From: Meira nashicola | Taxonomy: Eukaryota; Basidiomycota; Exobasidiomycetes; Exobasidiales; Brachybasidiaceae | Assembly (NCBI GenBank): GCA_001600355.1 | Contig: BCJU01000003.1 | Coordinates: 2,422,519-2,486,518, forward strand | DNA length: 64,000 nt | Reading direction: 5' to 3' | In this document: positions 1-10,144 of the stretch, in pieces | Numbering within the stretch: position 1 is the stretch's first letter | Layout of the letters: each line of letters opens with the position of its first letter | The notes under the pieces: model-generated | What the model saw: only the letters and a program-made list of their open reading frames with translations | Told to the model about the DNA's origin: nothing | The model's database searches: none | Program-made: the position numbers and the translations under genes

Positions 1-1669
1 ATAATGGCTTTAAATAATCCGGAAAAAGTTCAAATAAAAGCAATTTGTTTAAGTTACGGTAATACAACTTTACAAAACGGTCATGATAACATTCTTCGTT
101 TATTTTCAGTTTTACAAAAGTTCATTGAACAAAATCCTGAAGGAGAAAGAAATGAAGGATTAAGGAAATCGTTGAATGGTAAGAACAATAACATATTATT
201 AGCAAAAGGTGCTTCTCATCCTATTCAAGGTTTAACATACAATTCATCAGATTATCACGGTAAAGATGGACTTGGAGATATAAGTACTTTACCTGATAAT
301 CCATGGCCTATTCCAAATTGCATACCAGATCCATTGGTTGGAACACAAAAGACTGCAGATGAAGTCATTCTAGATATTCTCAGAACACATGATAAAAATA
401 CTGTTAGAATCGTTTCTCTTGCTCCATTGACAAATTTAACGTTAGCTTGGCAAAAAGATCCTGAAACATTTGCAAGGGTTGGAGGCATTTCAGCCATGAT
501 AGGAAATCTTGATGTTGCTGGAAATGTGAGTGTTTTGCCTGAAAGACAATAGAACTATTAATTATTGACACACCTTTTCATCTTTAGGATACTCCTTCTG
601 CCGAATTTAATGCGTTTGCTGATCCTTTTGCATTTAGAATTTTATTGCAAGATGCACCTGAACATCAAACTCTTAAACGACTGCCTTTCGATATGTTACC
701 ATTGGATATCACTAATCAACACAAAGTTCCATTTTCACAACTTTGTAGTGACGGTGTCCCAGATAAGAATATATTGCAGAAATTGTAGGTCCGATAGAGA
801 ACAAAATGCTAGTAATGTCATATCATTAACTACCTTTATCCCCTTCTTTTCTTTCTCTCTTCAGTATAGCAGCAATCCTTGCTCATCCAAGACAAAGAGC
901 TAATGCTCGTGCGCCCAAGAATGATGAAGCGTTTGACATGGAAAAGTATGATAATTTTACAGGTAAGTTAAACACATACACTTTTTTCGATCAAAAATGT
1001 GTTTTAACCACTTCATTAAATTTCCACAAAATTGAACAGCGCACGATCCGCTTGCCATGGCACACGTTCTTTTTTGTCCTTCTCCGATCGAACGAAAAGA
1101 AAGTTTGACGGAACATATCGATGAAACAATCTCTGATTGGCACATCAAAACAAGAACATTCGGAATCGAAACTGATGGTTACTTGACTCGCGGAGAATGT
1201 GTGACCGAGTGAGCATGCTTGATCTCAATAAACATTTAAAAAAGTCTATCCTGACATTTTCTTCATATGCTTTAGTCGCAGAAAATATAGTAATGGTAAA
1301 CCATTCACGATCCCGACAGGAACAAATACTGAAGAACCATTAGAAGATGATGGAAGGAATAACTCCGATACAACTTTGAAGATGTGCAAGAGAATAAGGC
1401 ATAACTTCAATTGCCCACTTAGCCGCATGTGCAAGAGATTAAGGCATAAGTTCGAATGTCCACTCAGCCGCATGATCAAGTCGAAGAAAAGAAATCGCGA
1501 AACCAATCTTTCTTCTCCTTCTGATCAGAAGAAAGAAAGGCAAACCACAGCAGATTGTACTGAGAGCGACGACCATAAAAGACCTTTCACAGGGGAATGG
1601 GACGTCGTCATATCTTCACCTGGAGTTGATTGGTTCAAGGACACATTCCTCAAATCCTTGACTTTATAA
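1..1669 (+). CDS. Inosine/uridine-preferring nucleoside hydrolase, 5' end cut by window edge
   Basis: Enzyme of the IUNH family, which splits the N-glycosidic bond of nucleosides in purine/pyrimidine salvage. Five exons can be read: 1-525, 588-784, 865-962, 1040-1208 and 1276-1669, all joined in frame at GT-AG introns. Family features seen are the early KAICLSYGNTTLQN stretch, VRIVSLAPLTNLTLAW, GNLDVAGN joined to DTPSAEFNAFADPFA across intron 1, and AHDPLAMAHVLF at the start of exon 4, which holds the family's catalytic-site histidine-aspartate pair. The N-terminal DxDxGxDD calcium loop is missing because it lies left of the window, so the ATG at position 4 is probably not the true start. The C-terminal part carries an unusual basic insertion built on two 15-residue repeats (1382-1471) before the ending DVVISSPGVDWFKDTF. 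Family assignment is firm; substrate preference cannot be told. Confidence 0.88.
1382..1471 (+). repeat. 45-bp in-frame tandem duplication inside the nucleoside hydrolase
   Basis: Two adjacent 45-nt units, 1382-1426 and 1427-1471, differ at six positions by my count. They encode MCKRIRHNFNCPLSR and MCKRLRHKFECPLSR. The reading frame is kept, and the changes are mostly conservative or silent. Confidence 0.85.
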
Positions 1670-1797
1670 ACCTCAGCCGTTCCTCATAAAAGAATACCAA
1701 CAATATCATTAAGTGACGAAAGATAGACCGATTAGAAGAACTTTGAGTACTGTAGGATTTAGAGAGCAAAGTTAGCAGTATATTCTTGTTTGTTATT

Positions 1798-2610
1798 CTA
1801 CCTCTTCCCACTCACCAAGATTAACAAAATCAACAGAACTAGAACGATGATAATACCATATGTGACGAGCTTTTGCTGTTTTGCCCTATGTTCCGGGAAG
1901 CCATCGAGATCCGCAAGTGGTTAAAAGGGAAAAGGGAGAATGATTGGTAGATGTTCAGCAACATTAAAGGAACATTTTGATTATACAATTAATACTCACC
2001 GACGAATCATTTGACCTATAGTACGTGAAGATCTGTCCAAGTTTGAATCTGCTTGTCTGAGTGTGTCTCTGCTATTTTCAATTTGCTCTCTCTGTCCACG
2101 TAAATCACGTAAGATATCTGCTCCCAAATCCTCCGTCTCTAATGCTAATCGATGACTATCTTCCAATCTTCTACTTCCATCATCCAAAGTCGCTGTTCCT
2201 TGTAAAAGCTTTTGTCTCTGTGATTGTGGATCGTATGATGATCTACCTGATTCTAAATCATCATTGAATCCATTTCCGCCTTCATTCAAAGCAGGATCAA
2301 ATCTACCACCACCACCACGAGAAGATTGTTGAAGTTGTTTACGTAATTGTTCTTTTTGTTTTTCAAGATCGGTTTTAAAACCACGTAATTTGAGATTATA
2401 TTGTGATTTTAAACTAGCTGGAAAAGAATTGATTTCAATTTCCATTTGACTTATAATTTCATCTGCTTCTTCTAATTCCATCTCCACACGTCGTAAAGTT
2501 GATTTTTTCGCTTCACCTGATTGAGAAGGTGCTTCATTGTTCAATTTTGACGATATAGAAGATGTTAATTGATTAAAATCAGATGCATAAGAATCGAATA
2601 ATTCAGCCAT
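1798..2610 (-). CDS. VTI1: Vti1-type Qb-SNARE
   Basis: SNARE used in fusion at Golgi, endosome and vacuole membranes. Exon 1 is 2610-2000 and exon 2 is 1885-1798. The 114-bp intron (1999-1886) has donor GTGAGT and acceptor ATAG. The spliced protein is about 232 residues, a normal Vti1 length. The N-terminal Habc-like helices start MAELFDSYASDFNQL. The SNARE helix contains the zero-layer region around ADILRDLRGQREQIENSRDT and ends QMIRR. Exon 2 supplies the tail anchor LVTYGIIIVLVLLILLILV followed by SGKR and a stop. Without the intron the protein would stop after QMIRR and lose its anchor, so the splice is well supported. The gene is divergent from BET4, with 311 bp between the two start codons. 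Confidence 0.93.
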
Positions 2611-2921
2611 TATGAAAAAGGGCGAAGAGGGTGAGGATGGATGTGAATGAAGAACTTATTTATGTGAGACAAATGAAATACGGAGATGGAGATGACACGC
2701 GCGATTAACTCACTGATGCAGTGCTTGCATTTGAGGTGCGTGTTCAAACTGATAATCAAAATACAGACGCCAAGCCCGCCCAGCTGCAACAGACTCACTC
2801 TTTAAGAACAAGCTCAGCATACATACAGCAATTCACGCTCGAGCCAATTCAGAGTTTAAGAAAAAGTGAAGAAAGCAACATTTCTGCTTTCCCCTCCTTC
2901 TCGTGTTCATCATCGTCCGAC
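2611..2921. promoter_or_regulatory. Shared divergent promoter region of VTI1 and BET4
   Basis: A 311-bp gap lies between two start codons pointing away from each other. It is partly open on the plus strand from an ATG at 2721, but that extension lacks family similarity and is better read as 5' UTR and promoter. I saw no clear TATA box or named site. Confidence 0.5.
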
Positions 2922-4153
2922 ATGCATGGAGTCAAACGAGATCGATCAAAACAAACTGCAGAATTAAAAGCACAAAGGAAAGAAAAAGAAGCGAAAAAGT
3001 TACAAATTTATCTTGATATCGAAAAACGATTTTTCACAAAAAGAAATGAGAATGAATTAAATCAAGATGCGTTAGAAATAACTACTGAATTATTAAGTCT
3101 CAATCCAGAATTATATTCAGCTTGGAACTTTCGAAGAAAGATTTTAAGTCACCTTTTTAACACACACGAGGATGATGAGGAAAGTCAACCACCAAAAGAC
3201 TTCTTTGCAAGTTTACGTGTAGATGCAGAGAAGGAAGGAGAATCATCTGATACACCGCCTGTCACTGCAAAAGATCCGATAAGCAATCGAAAGCGTCAAT
3301 TGCTACAAGAAGATCTTGAGCTTACCATACAAGCTTTACAAATGCATCCAAAGGTGTACTGGATATGGAATCATCGAAAATGGTGTTTACAGGAACTACC
3401 CTCTGAAGACTCAGATGGACTTCTGAAGTGGAAGCACGAGATTGGAATGGTGAATAAGATGCTCGAGCTTGATGCCAGAAATTGTGAGTAGTATGATAGA
3501 TTCAGAGAATGACAAATTAGCTAACAAATTATGTTCTTCTTTATTTCTCAGTCCATGGGTGGGATTATAGGCGATATATCCAATCTCAGCTAGCATTACC
3601 CGTTTCCCTCAGAAAAGATTACACTGGTGCTCCGTTTCCACGCTCTTTATTGGATTCTGACTTACCAATCGAGCTAAGGAAATTTCAAGAAAAGCTTGCC
3701 AATGATGAGCTAGCTTATACACTGGCAAAAATTGAATCAAATTTTTCCAATTTTAGTGCTTGGCATCAGAGATCACTTTTATTACCTGCTATATGGTCAT
3801 CACAAAATTTAAACAAACAACAACTTCGTTCAAAAAGAGATGATGAATTTGAACTTATCCGACAAGCAATTTTTGTAGATCCGGACGATCAAAGTGTTTG
3901 GACATATCATGATTGGTTAATTAGCTTAGATCCATCTTTGGATGTTTTGGATCGTGAAATTTCTTCCATTCGTGAATTGCTAGAATTGGAACCTGATAGT
4001 AGATGGTGCATGCAATCGCTCGCAAACTACCTCACACAACGATCTAAAGACAAAGATTTACAGGAAGCGGAGACTTTGCTCGGTCGGCTTATAGAGATTG
4101 ATGCAGATCGCAAAGAACGCTATGCAGACGAAAAAAAGACGCTGAAGACTTAA
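2922..4153 (+). CDS. BET4: Rab geranylgeranyltransferase alpha subunit (type II protein prenyltransferase)
   Basis: Alpha subunit of the enzyme that adds geranylgeranyl groups to C-terminal cysteines of Rab GTPases, working with the beta subunit Bet2 and Rab escort protein. Exon 1 is 2922-3483 and exon 2 is 3552-4153, giving 387 residues. The start was chosen at 2922 because MHGVKR matches the family's MHGxxK opening; an upstream in-frame ATG at 2721 adds a sequence that looks like UTR. Five prenyltransferase-alpha repeats are visible by their Trp-Asn/Asp-x-Arg-Arg cores: WNFRRK, WNHRKW, WDYRRY (completed across the splice), WHQRS and WTYHDW. There is no leucine-rich or Ig-like extension, as in the yeast form. 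The gene is convergent with ERG8, with a 77-bp gap. Confidence 0.93.
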
Positions 4154-4230
4154 TGATTAACAAACTACACTGTACACTATGCAATAACTGATAATGCTTT
4201 TCATCTCGTACTCTACAAATTTTGCTTCCT

Positions 4231-6030
4231 TCAATTTGAAATTGCTGCATTTTCGATAGCTTGTTGTAGTCCCTTGATACTATCTAGCGAATGGACTCGA
4301 AGTCCGCCTGCCTCAGTTTTTCCGCTTGACGAAAGAATAGGGAGCGAAGATGGAGCACCCTGTTGCAATAAAGCAGAATGAACTTGATCGGCTGTTGAAG
4401 TGACGCCTGCAGATCCACCAGCCTTTGACAATAAAGGTCCAACACTTAAAGCTTTCCAATGTGACCAAACACCTTCGATCTCTTTTTCGACAGGTAAATC
4501 ATTCTCCGGTGTATTTTCTGCCTTTGGTACTTTGAGATACAATACGAATAGAGCATCATATCCTCCTGCACCTGGTACGCCTCCACCCACGACAGCATGT
4601 GCACCATCGATTGTAGCTTTGATCACGTTACCCATCTCATCTGGCTCGACAGGAACATCTGCTTGTCTGCCTAATGCTCGCATGCCTCCCTGTATAGAAC
4701 GCATTGCATTGCGCACCTCAATCAAGAGTGTTAATGTTGTGCTCGGCTTTTCTTTGACGAGTTTATCCCAATCTTTACTGAAATGCTGAGATGCCAATTG
4801 AACATCTTGCAAGTATTCTGCACTATTTTGAGCATGTGCTAATCGTAATGCCAACAAACCATCAGCTAAAGTTTGATTACCAGCAGCCAAGATTGTCCAC
4901 ATTTGTTTTGCCCATTCAGGATTGGATTTTCGCCATTCTAAAATCTTACCAACCATGCTTGGCGTATTACTTCCTGCATCAACATCTGCTAACATCATTT
5001 CAACAAACGGTGGTAGCTCTAATGGTGCCGGTCTTGCTATACTATCACCGGAGCCTACTGATGCTAAACCTTCCACAGCTGTTGGATTCGAACTACCCTT
5101 GCTGCCTGCTCCTAACGGTGAAGGTTGCCAAGATCGATTTCTAGGGTCAAGGAAAGGTGATAGCTCTAATTGTTCTGTCGAGGAGCTCGATTCATCTCCT
5201 TCTACGCCGACAGCTTCGCCTGCATCCAGTAAACCTTGAATGGCCTCTTTGTCAAATCTTCTGTACAATTGACTGCCCCAAACAGCCGCACTGACATCGA
5301 AGCCTGAACCAACTTTGCCTTGTGCAGCACAATGTGCCAATTGAGCTGTATTGTGAACCAGTGCTAAGGCTTCATCACCCGCAATTCCACCTGTAATAGG
5401 ATCAGCATGTACTACTCCTAAATGTACCAATAAAGCTCCTACTAATGAAGTTGTCATGGCTGCACTACTTCCAAGTCCTGTTTTATGAACATCTCTAATT
5501 GCAGTATTTTGTGAATTAAATGGTGAAATATTTTTGAGAGTTTCTGCAGAAGGGGCAGAACCATCTTTACTGCGCTGCGAATAGAAATCATTGTCTGCCA
5601 AAACATTCACATCCAAATAAGTTCCCTCTTTATCCGTAATTGCAGCGCGTACATCATCAGAACTAGTAGCCTCTAAAGCAATTCGAACGGCATATAGAAT
5701 CGATAAAGCGACGAATGGATTCTTGCCAGCATTTGTGTTTTCATACGTTTCCCTACTCTGACGAATCAAACATTTATCTTGACCTTGTAATTCAATCAAA
5801 TAATCCCATTTTGCACCAATAAATTGTGGGGATTGAACGCTTATACGAAGTTGAGAAGATAATGTTGTACTAGAAGATGGTTGTTTTGCTTTCTTCTTTG
5901 TGATCACAGTATAAAATCGAGATGTTGTTGAAATCACTAAACCTGGATAAGCTGGTTCTAATACTAGATATCCACCTGCTATCAATACTTTACCCGGCGC
6001 TGATACGACGGTAACTTCTTGTTCAGACAT
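4231..6030 (-). CDS. ERG8: Phosphomevalonate kinase (GHMP kinase family)
   Basis: Phosphorylates mevalonate-5-phosphate to the diphosphate in the mevalonate pathway feeding ergosterol and prenyl groups. The N-terminus has VVSAPGKVLIAGGYLVLEP, the GHMP-kinase opening. The ATP-binding motif HKTGLGSSAAMTTSLVGALL lies near residue 185. The C-terminal GHMP part holds GAGGYDALFVLYL. From the ATG at 6030 (MSEQEVTVVSAPGKV) the protein is 599 residues, somewhat longer than the yeast enzyme because of a low-complexity insert around residues 290-350. The same frame stays open to an ATG at 6204, adding 58 mostly basic residues; that start is less likely but is noted as a finding. No intron is needed. The gene is divergent from the small membrane protein gene at 6335. 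Confidence 0.93.
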   Translation of the reverse strand: MSEQEVTVVSAPGKVLIAGGYLVLEPAYPGLVISTTSRFYTVITKKKAKQPSSSTTLSSQLRISVQSPQFIGAKWDYLIELQGQDKCLIRQSRETYENTNAGKNPFVALSILYAVRIALEATSSDDVRAAITDKEGTYLDVNVLADNDFYSQRSKDGSAPSAETLKNISPFNSQNTAIRDVHKTGLGSSAAMTTSLVGALLVHLGVVHADPITGGIAGDEALALVHNTAQLAHCAAQGKVGSGFDVSAAVWGSQLYRRFDKEAIQGLLDAGEAVGVEGDESSSSTEQLELSPFLDPRNRSWQPSPLGAGSKGSSNPTAVEGLASVGSGDSIARPAPLELPPFVEMMLADVDAGSNTPSMVGKILEWRKSNPEWAKQMWTILAAGNQTLADGLLALRLAHAQNSAEYLQDVQLASQHFSKDWDKLVKEKPSTTLTLLIEVRNAMRSIQGGMRALGRQADVPVEPDEMGNVIKATIDGAHAVVGGGVPGAGGYDALFVLYLKVPKAENTPENDLPVEKEIEGVWSHWKALSVGPLLSKAGGSAGVTSTADQVHSALLQQGAPSSLPILSSSGKTEAGGLRVHSLDSIKGLQQAIENAAISN

Positions 6031-6334
6031 CTTGTCGGAGAAGGGAGTGAGAAGGTAGTGTTGAATACATTTTAGCTTCTTCTTTTTCGGAATCCCAAAA
6101 CTTCGCACGGGCAGATGCTTAATTAAAGCTCTGTTGTGGGCGCGTAGGCGTACGCGGAAGGACGGACGAACGACTGAACCAATTGAATTTCTGCTTACTA
6201 ACACACGTAAATCAATCGGATGAATTTTTTAGCAGTCGGAACAAAACACGAAGAAGTCTTTCAGTGCAAAAGGCGTTTACTGCTTTACAACCTTCATCGC
6301 GACAATCACCTATATACAAACACATTCACCCATT
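6031..6334. promoter_or_regulatory. Divergent gap between ERG8 and the 6335 gene
   Basis: A 304-bp stretch with a local GC-rich patch near 6140-6170 (GCGCGTAGGCGTACGCGG). It contains the possible 58-codon upstream extension of ERG8 on the minus strand. No specific regulatory site was recognised. Confidence 0.4.
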
Positions 6335-6673
6335 ATGATACCGCCTTCATTACGAAGTGCATCTTCTGCATTTAAAACAATAACACGACCAACAATACGA
6401 ACGAGAAGGTTATTTACTTCGTCATTCTTTCTTGCAACTTTTTGCGGAGCGATAATAACAGTTAGTTTAACTACTCTTTTACCTTGTCCAGCAAGGGTTG
6501 GACCAGGTCAATATAGAAGTAGAGAGAATAGAATAGCTTCAGAAGAAGCAACTGCTGTTGAAGCTGTAAATCCTACTTCTGATACAAAGCTACGGCAAGG
6601 TGAACGAATTCATTTAACCAAGAAAGGAGGTTGGATAGAGATTGATGAAGGATTAACAGGAAATGCAGCATAG
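6335..6673 (+). CDS. Small single-span membrane protein, probably mitochondrial
   Basis: A 112-residue product of unknown family. The first 25 residues are rich in Arg, Ser and Thr with no acidic residue (MIPPSLRSASSAFKTITRPT), as expected of a mitochondrial presequence. A single hydrophobic segment follows, FFLATFCGAIITVSLTTLL, at about residues 31-49, ending in PCPAR. The remaining 60 residues are polar and mixed-charge, ending GGWIEIDEGLTGNAA. I do not recognise the gene. The size and plan resemble small inner-membrane assembly or subunit proteins, but that is inference only. It is a clean single exon, divergent from ERG8 and convergent with the coiled-coil gene. Confidence 0.6.
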   Translation: MIPPSLRSASSAFKTITRPTIRTRRLFTSSFFLATFCGAIITVSLTTLLPCPARVGPGQYRSRENRIASEEATAVEAVNPTSDTKLRQGERIHLTKKGGWIEIDEGLTGNAA

Positions 6674-7105
6674 AAATCAATCTTTGGATTTTGCGCGCAT
6701 TTAGACAACATTTGTATACTATGTGAGTATGGCTAAACAAAACAAAAAGACAAAATAAAAAGATGAAACTCTTCAATAATAATCGCAATGCTATGGCTGA
6801 GGCCTTTGCCGTTGATTGGAACTATTGAATAAAAAAAATACTGATCAAGAGATATTTTTATGAGGAATCTGATGCAAGGAGTACTGACACTTTCATGTCC
6901 TTCTTTTTGAACAGAATATCAACATACCATTTCTGTAATAACAACGCATCTTTGACTTTACCAATTATTTGACTCAAACCGCATTCAGAACTGAGAGACG
7001 AGGTCGTGATATTGGTATTTGACAGCATATGGATACAGTATGTGTGAGTGGTATATGGTATTATGAGCGGTGATGCAAGAAAGATAAAAGATAAGAAAGT
7101 GTAAA
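6674..7105. other. Convergent intergenic gap, 432 bp
   Basis: 3' regions of two converging genes. AT-rich, with several A-rich runs and AATAAA-like words near 6760 and 6825 that could serve 3' end formation. No ORF or RNA gene is supported. Confidence 0.4.
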
Positions 7106-9625
7106 TTAGGGCTTGTCTCCATCATTCGAGGAGGGTACGGATGTGTTGGAAGATCCCAAAAGGCTCATACGTTTCAATGCTTTACGCCAGCCTGGATTTT
7201 CTTCATCATTTCCGGAAGGTAATTTACCATTTGCAGTACTGAGTACAGGACTTGTTGTGGCTGAGTCAGTCCCACTTATTCCTGAAATAGAAGTACGACT
7301 CATGGTAGGGCTCAAGCTACCTCCGCTATAATTGCCCGATCTGCGTGCTTTACGTTCCTCAATGATAGATCGACGAGCAGGAGCTTCTGTCAAATTTCCC
7401 GAGCTACCTTGATCTAAAGCACGTTGACGCATACTCATACGTGCAGCATGGTTACTGGCGCTGCTATCATCGCTTGTCAAGGAAGAATCAGCATCACTTT
7501 GACTGAATGTTTTGACTAGATTAGAACCATCAAAGGTGGTGACTCGCGGAGCAGGATGTTGTTCGCCTTTATTAACAGATGTAACATCTGCTTTCTGTTC
7601 TGTTGGAGAAGTAGCAGCTCCTCCGCCAATTACACGTTGAAAGAATGTACCAATGCTCGTACTTTGTCGCTTTTGCGATTTCAGCTGATGCTCAGGTGCG
7701 ACAATGCCTTGTTGTCGTAAATTCTCACGAATTCGCTCTCGCTCCAATTCATCATGTTTATCTTCCACTTCTTCGCTTGATCGAATTCGTCTAGCATCAT
7801 TGGCTGCATTAACTTCTGCTTCAGGACTTACAGGTGATGCAAGTGAAGCTCCAACGCCAGGCCACAATGATCGCCAATCGATACTTGCCGTGCGCTTTGC
7901 ACGATTTTGGAACGAGACAGATTTAGCTGTTGGAGTGTCTGGGCTTTCTGGACTTGTGGGCTCTTGAGGCCTTCCCAGTCCCAAGATTCCGCCTCCATTC
8001 GGCTGCTTGGTCATCTTAGTTGGACTGATCGCTTCAGGTATACCAGGTCTGCTGTGTAAACGGCTTGCTTTGGATCGCAATGTTCGCTTTTGATCGGCAT
8101 CAATCGCCAATACTTGTTCATATCCTTCTTTGGCTATGATGCGATCCAAGATCTTTGTCACGTACAAAGTCAATGCTTGATTTGCATCTCGCAAATCCAA
8201 AATCTCTTTATGCAATGTATCAACATTGTCTCCTAAGGCTTCGCTTCTTTCGCGTGTACGTTCTCGTCTTCTTGCCTCCCTTTCATCCTCATTGGATTCG
8301 CTTTGTTCCAATTCTGACGCAAGATTTCTGGGAGCGTTCATCACCTCTCTTGATGCTTGAGCCATTAATCTGCGTTTGTGTGTATCACATTTGCGATCTT
8401 TCTTTGTAGGCACATCAGGGACGTCGTCCTCTAATTCGCTTGCTTCTGTTGTGCTCAATTCGGTAGATGAGCTAGCCTCGCTACTGTGCATCGTTTCGTA
8501 TTGTCGATTAAGCATTGCGCTGCCGGTAATCAGTTCACCACTCATCGTCTTTTCTTGCAAGAGATCTACAAAAGTCTCATTTTGCGAGCGTAATTCGGTA
8601 TTCTTCCCCTTCACATCTCGCAATTCAGCTTGAAGTTGTTGAATGATCTCTGTTGAGCTTGTGCTATTCGCTTGCAATTTTGCTAATTCATCTCGCAAGG
8701 TTTCAATTTCTTTAGCGTCTTGCTCAGTGAGCAAACTCTTGCTTCGGGCTGAAGCACTTGTTTCACTTCCATCTACAGAACCGTCTTCGAGCAACTCTGC
8801 TGCTCTTGGATTGCCTTTTTGCAGACGTGCGACTTGATTTTGCAATCTTTCATTCTCTCGAACAAGTTGTTGATTGCTTGATTGAATTTTGTCCAAAGTA
8901 GCTGTAGCATTGGCTTTTTGCGTTTGAAGGAGTTTTTCAGTATCGAGATAATATTGCCTCTCCTTGTCGATCGTATTGGTTTGATCATTATAACGTCTTT
9001 CTGCTTCCATTTTTGCTCTTTCGCTTTCATCGAGTTGCTTGCGTAATCGCTCATTGATTTCATCCTTAAGATAGACATCATGTTCCATCCTTTCTTGTTC
9101 GCGCATGAGATCATCTATGCGTTCTTCACGATGAGTTAATGCGAATTCCAGACTATTTTTCTCATTTTCGAGAGTTGCAACTTGAGTGGAACATTCTTGC
9201 AAAGTTGCTTGTAATTGTTCAGAACGATCAACATGTACTTCCAACTTTGCATCTAATTCATCCATTTGTTCTTTTGCTCGCTTTAATGCCAAAACAAGAT
9301 CTTCTCGATTCGTATCACGAAGGTAATCATCAAATTCTTCAAATGAAATTTCATGTGTACCGATTGAAGAGATTTCCGTCATACTGTTTAAATCAGTTGC
9401 ATTCAAACCTAAACCTAAAGAAGAACCAACGGTAGACGAATGACTCATTTTACCTCCTCCTCCTTGTGGTGTTTGATTATCTAAACTTTCACTTGGTAAT
9501 GAAACTTCTTCACGTAAAGGTGATCTAGGTGGTGTTTGTCTTGAATTGGAATAAGTTGATGCACTTCTTGATTGACTTGCACGCGGTCGGCCAGGCGGTG
9601 CTGGCCTTCCGATTGCATTTGCCAT
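7106..9625 (-). CDS. Long coiled-coil protein with Ser-rich ends (fungal 'M protein repeat'-like)
   Basis: An 839-residue protein from one exon. Residues 1-85 are low-complexity and Ser/Pro-rich. A conserved-looking segment follows, SFEEFDDYLRDTNREDLVLA (about residues 93-112), then heptad-rich coiled coil to about residue 370. A second conserved block reads HKEILDLRDANQALTLYVTK and continues to ILDRIIAKEGYEQVLAID, at about residues 480-520. The C-terminal third is Ser-rich and basic. This order matches fungal proteins annotated as M protein repeat proteins, which have no firmly known role; a scaffold or cytoskeletal function is a guess from the coiled coil. The reading frame is continuous, so no intron is proposed. 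Confidence 0.8.
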   Translation of the reverse strand: MANAIGRPAPPGRPRASQSRSASTYSNSRQTPPRSPLREEVSLPSESLDNQTPQGGGGKMSHSSTVGSSLGLGLNATDLNSMTEISSIGTHEISFEEFDDYLRDTNREDLVLALKRAKEQMDELDAKLEVHVDRSEQLQATLQECSTQVATLENEKNSLEFALTHREERIDDLMREQERMEHDVYLKDEINERLRKQLDESERAKMEAERRYNDQTNTIDKERQYYLDTEKLLQTQKANATATLDKIQSSNQQLVRENERLQNQVARLQKGNPRAAELLEDGSVDGSETSASARSKSLLTEQDAKEIETLRDELAKLQANSTSSTEIIQQLQAELRDVKGKNTELRSQNETFVDLLQEKTMSGELITGSAMLNRQYETMHSSEASSSTELSTTEASELEDDVPDVPTKKDRKCDTHKRRLMAQASREVMNAPRNLASELEQSESNEDEREARRRERTRERSEALGDNVDTLHKEILDLRDANQALTLYVTKILDRIIAKEGYEQVLAIDADQKRTLRSKASRLHSRPGIPEAISPTKMTKQPNGGGILGLGRPQEPTSPESPDTPTAKSVSFQNRAKRTASIDWRSLWPGVGASLASPVSPEAEVNAANDARRIRSSEEVEDKHDELERERIRENLRQQGIVAPEHQLKSQKRQSTSIGTFFQRVIGGGAATSPTEQKADVTSVNKGEQHPAPRVTTFDGSNLVKTFSQSDADSSLTSDDSSASNHAARMSMRQRALDQGSSGNLTEAPARRSIIEERKARRSGNYSGGSLSPTMSRTSISGISGTDSATTSPVLSTANGKLPSGNDEENPGWRKALKRMSLLGSSNTSVPSSNDGDKP

Positions 9626-10144
9626 GTTGCTAAAGAGTAGTAGTGATAATGTTGGTAATCAAAAAAAGCGGGATCCGGGATAAAGTTGGTAATAAAAAGA
9701 GGGTAAAGATTGCATTAAGTACTGTTTTTTAAACCTTTGCTCAATATAATTTAATCAAAAAGTGTTGTTCTGGAGTTTGACACGCGCAAACAAGTACGCT
9801 TTTAAGCATGGGGCGGCCCCCCTTTTAACAGGCTGCATGCATGTAGTCTATGTATGAATTAAGGCGCTACGCCTTGTTTCTATTTATTTTCCTTGGCAGA
9901 CGTCGTACACAAATAAAACCGCCGGCTTTACACGCCAAAAATATACCTATTTTTTCGTACGTAATCATCACAGCCTAATCCCGTGATGATATCAATCGCT
10001 TTGATCATCGGAAAGGGAGAAGGCGTAAAAAGTTCTTGCGTCATAAAAATGAGATTGTAGAGTGAAAAGAAGTGAAATTAAATAACGAAAAGAAGTGAGG
10101 TAATTTTGATATTCTTGAAATCAAGTTTAATCTTATATTTTTTT
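9626..10144. other. Intergenic region with two short GC-rich palindromes
   Basis: 519 bp upstream of the coiled-coil gene and downstream of the SH3 ORF. In an AT-rich background it holds GGGGCGGCCCC (9810-9820) and AAGGCG-CTA-CGCCTT (9861-9875). Between them at 9834-9856 lies a GCATGCATGTAG-containing stretch that recurs imperfectly near 51806. No gene is supported. Confidence 0.5.

Noticed and set aside
2721..2921. Upstream extension of BET4 from the ATG at 2721
   Set aside because: The 67 extra residues have no family match, while MHGVKR at 2922 fits the conserved start.
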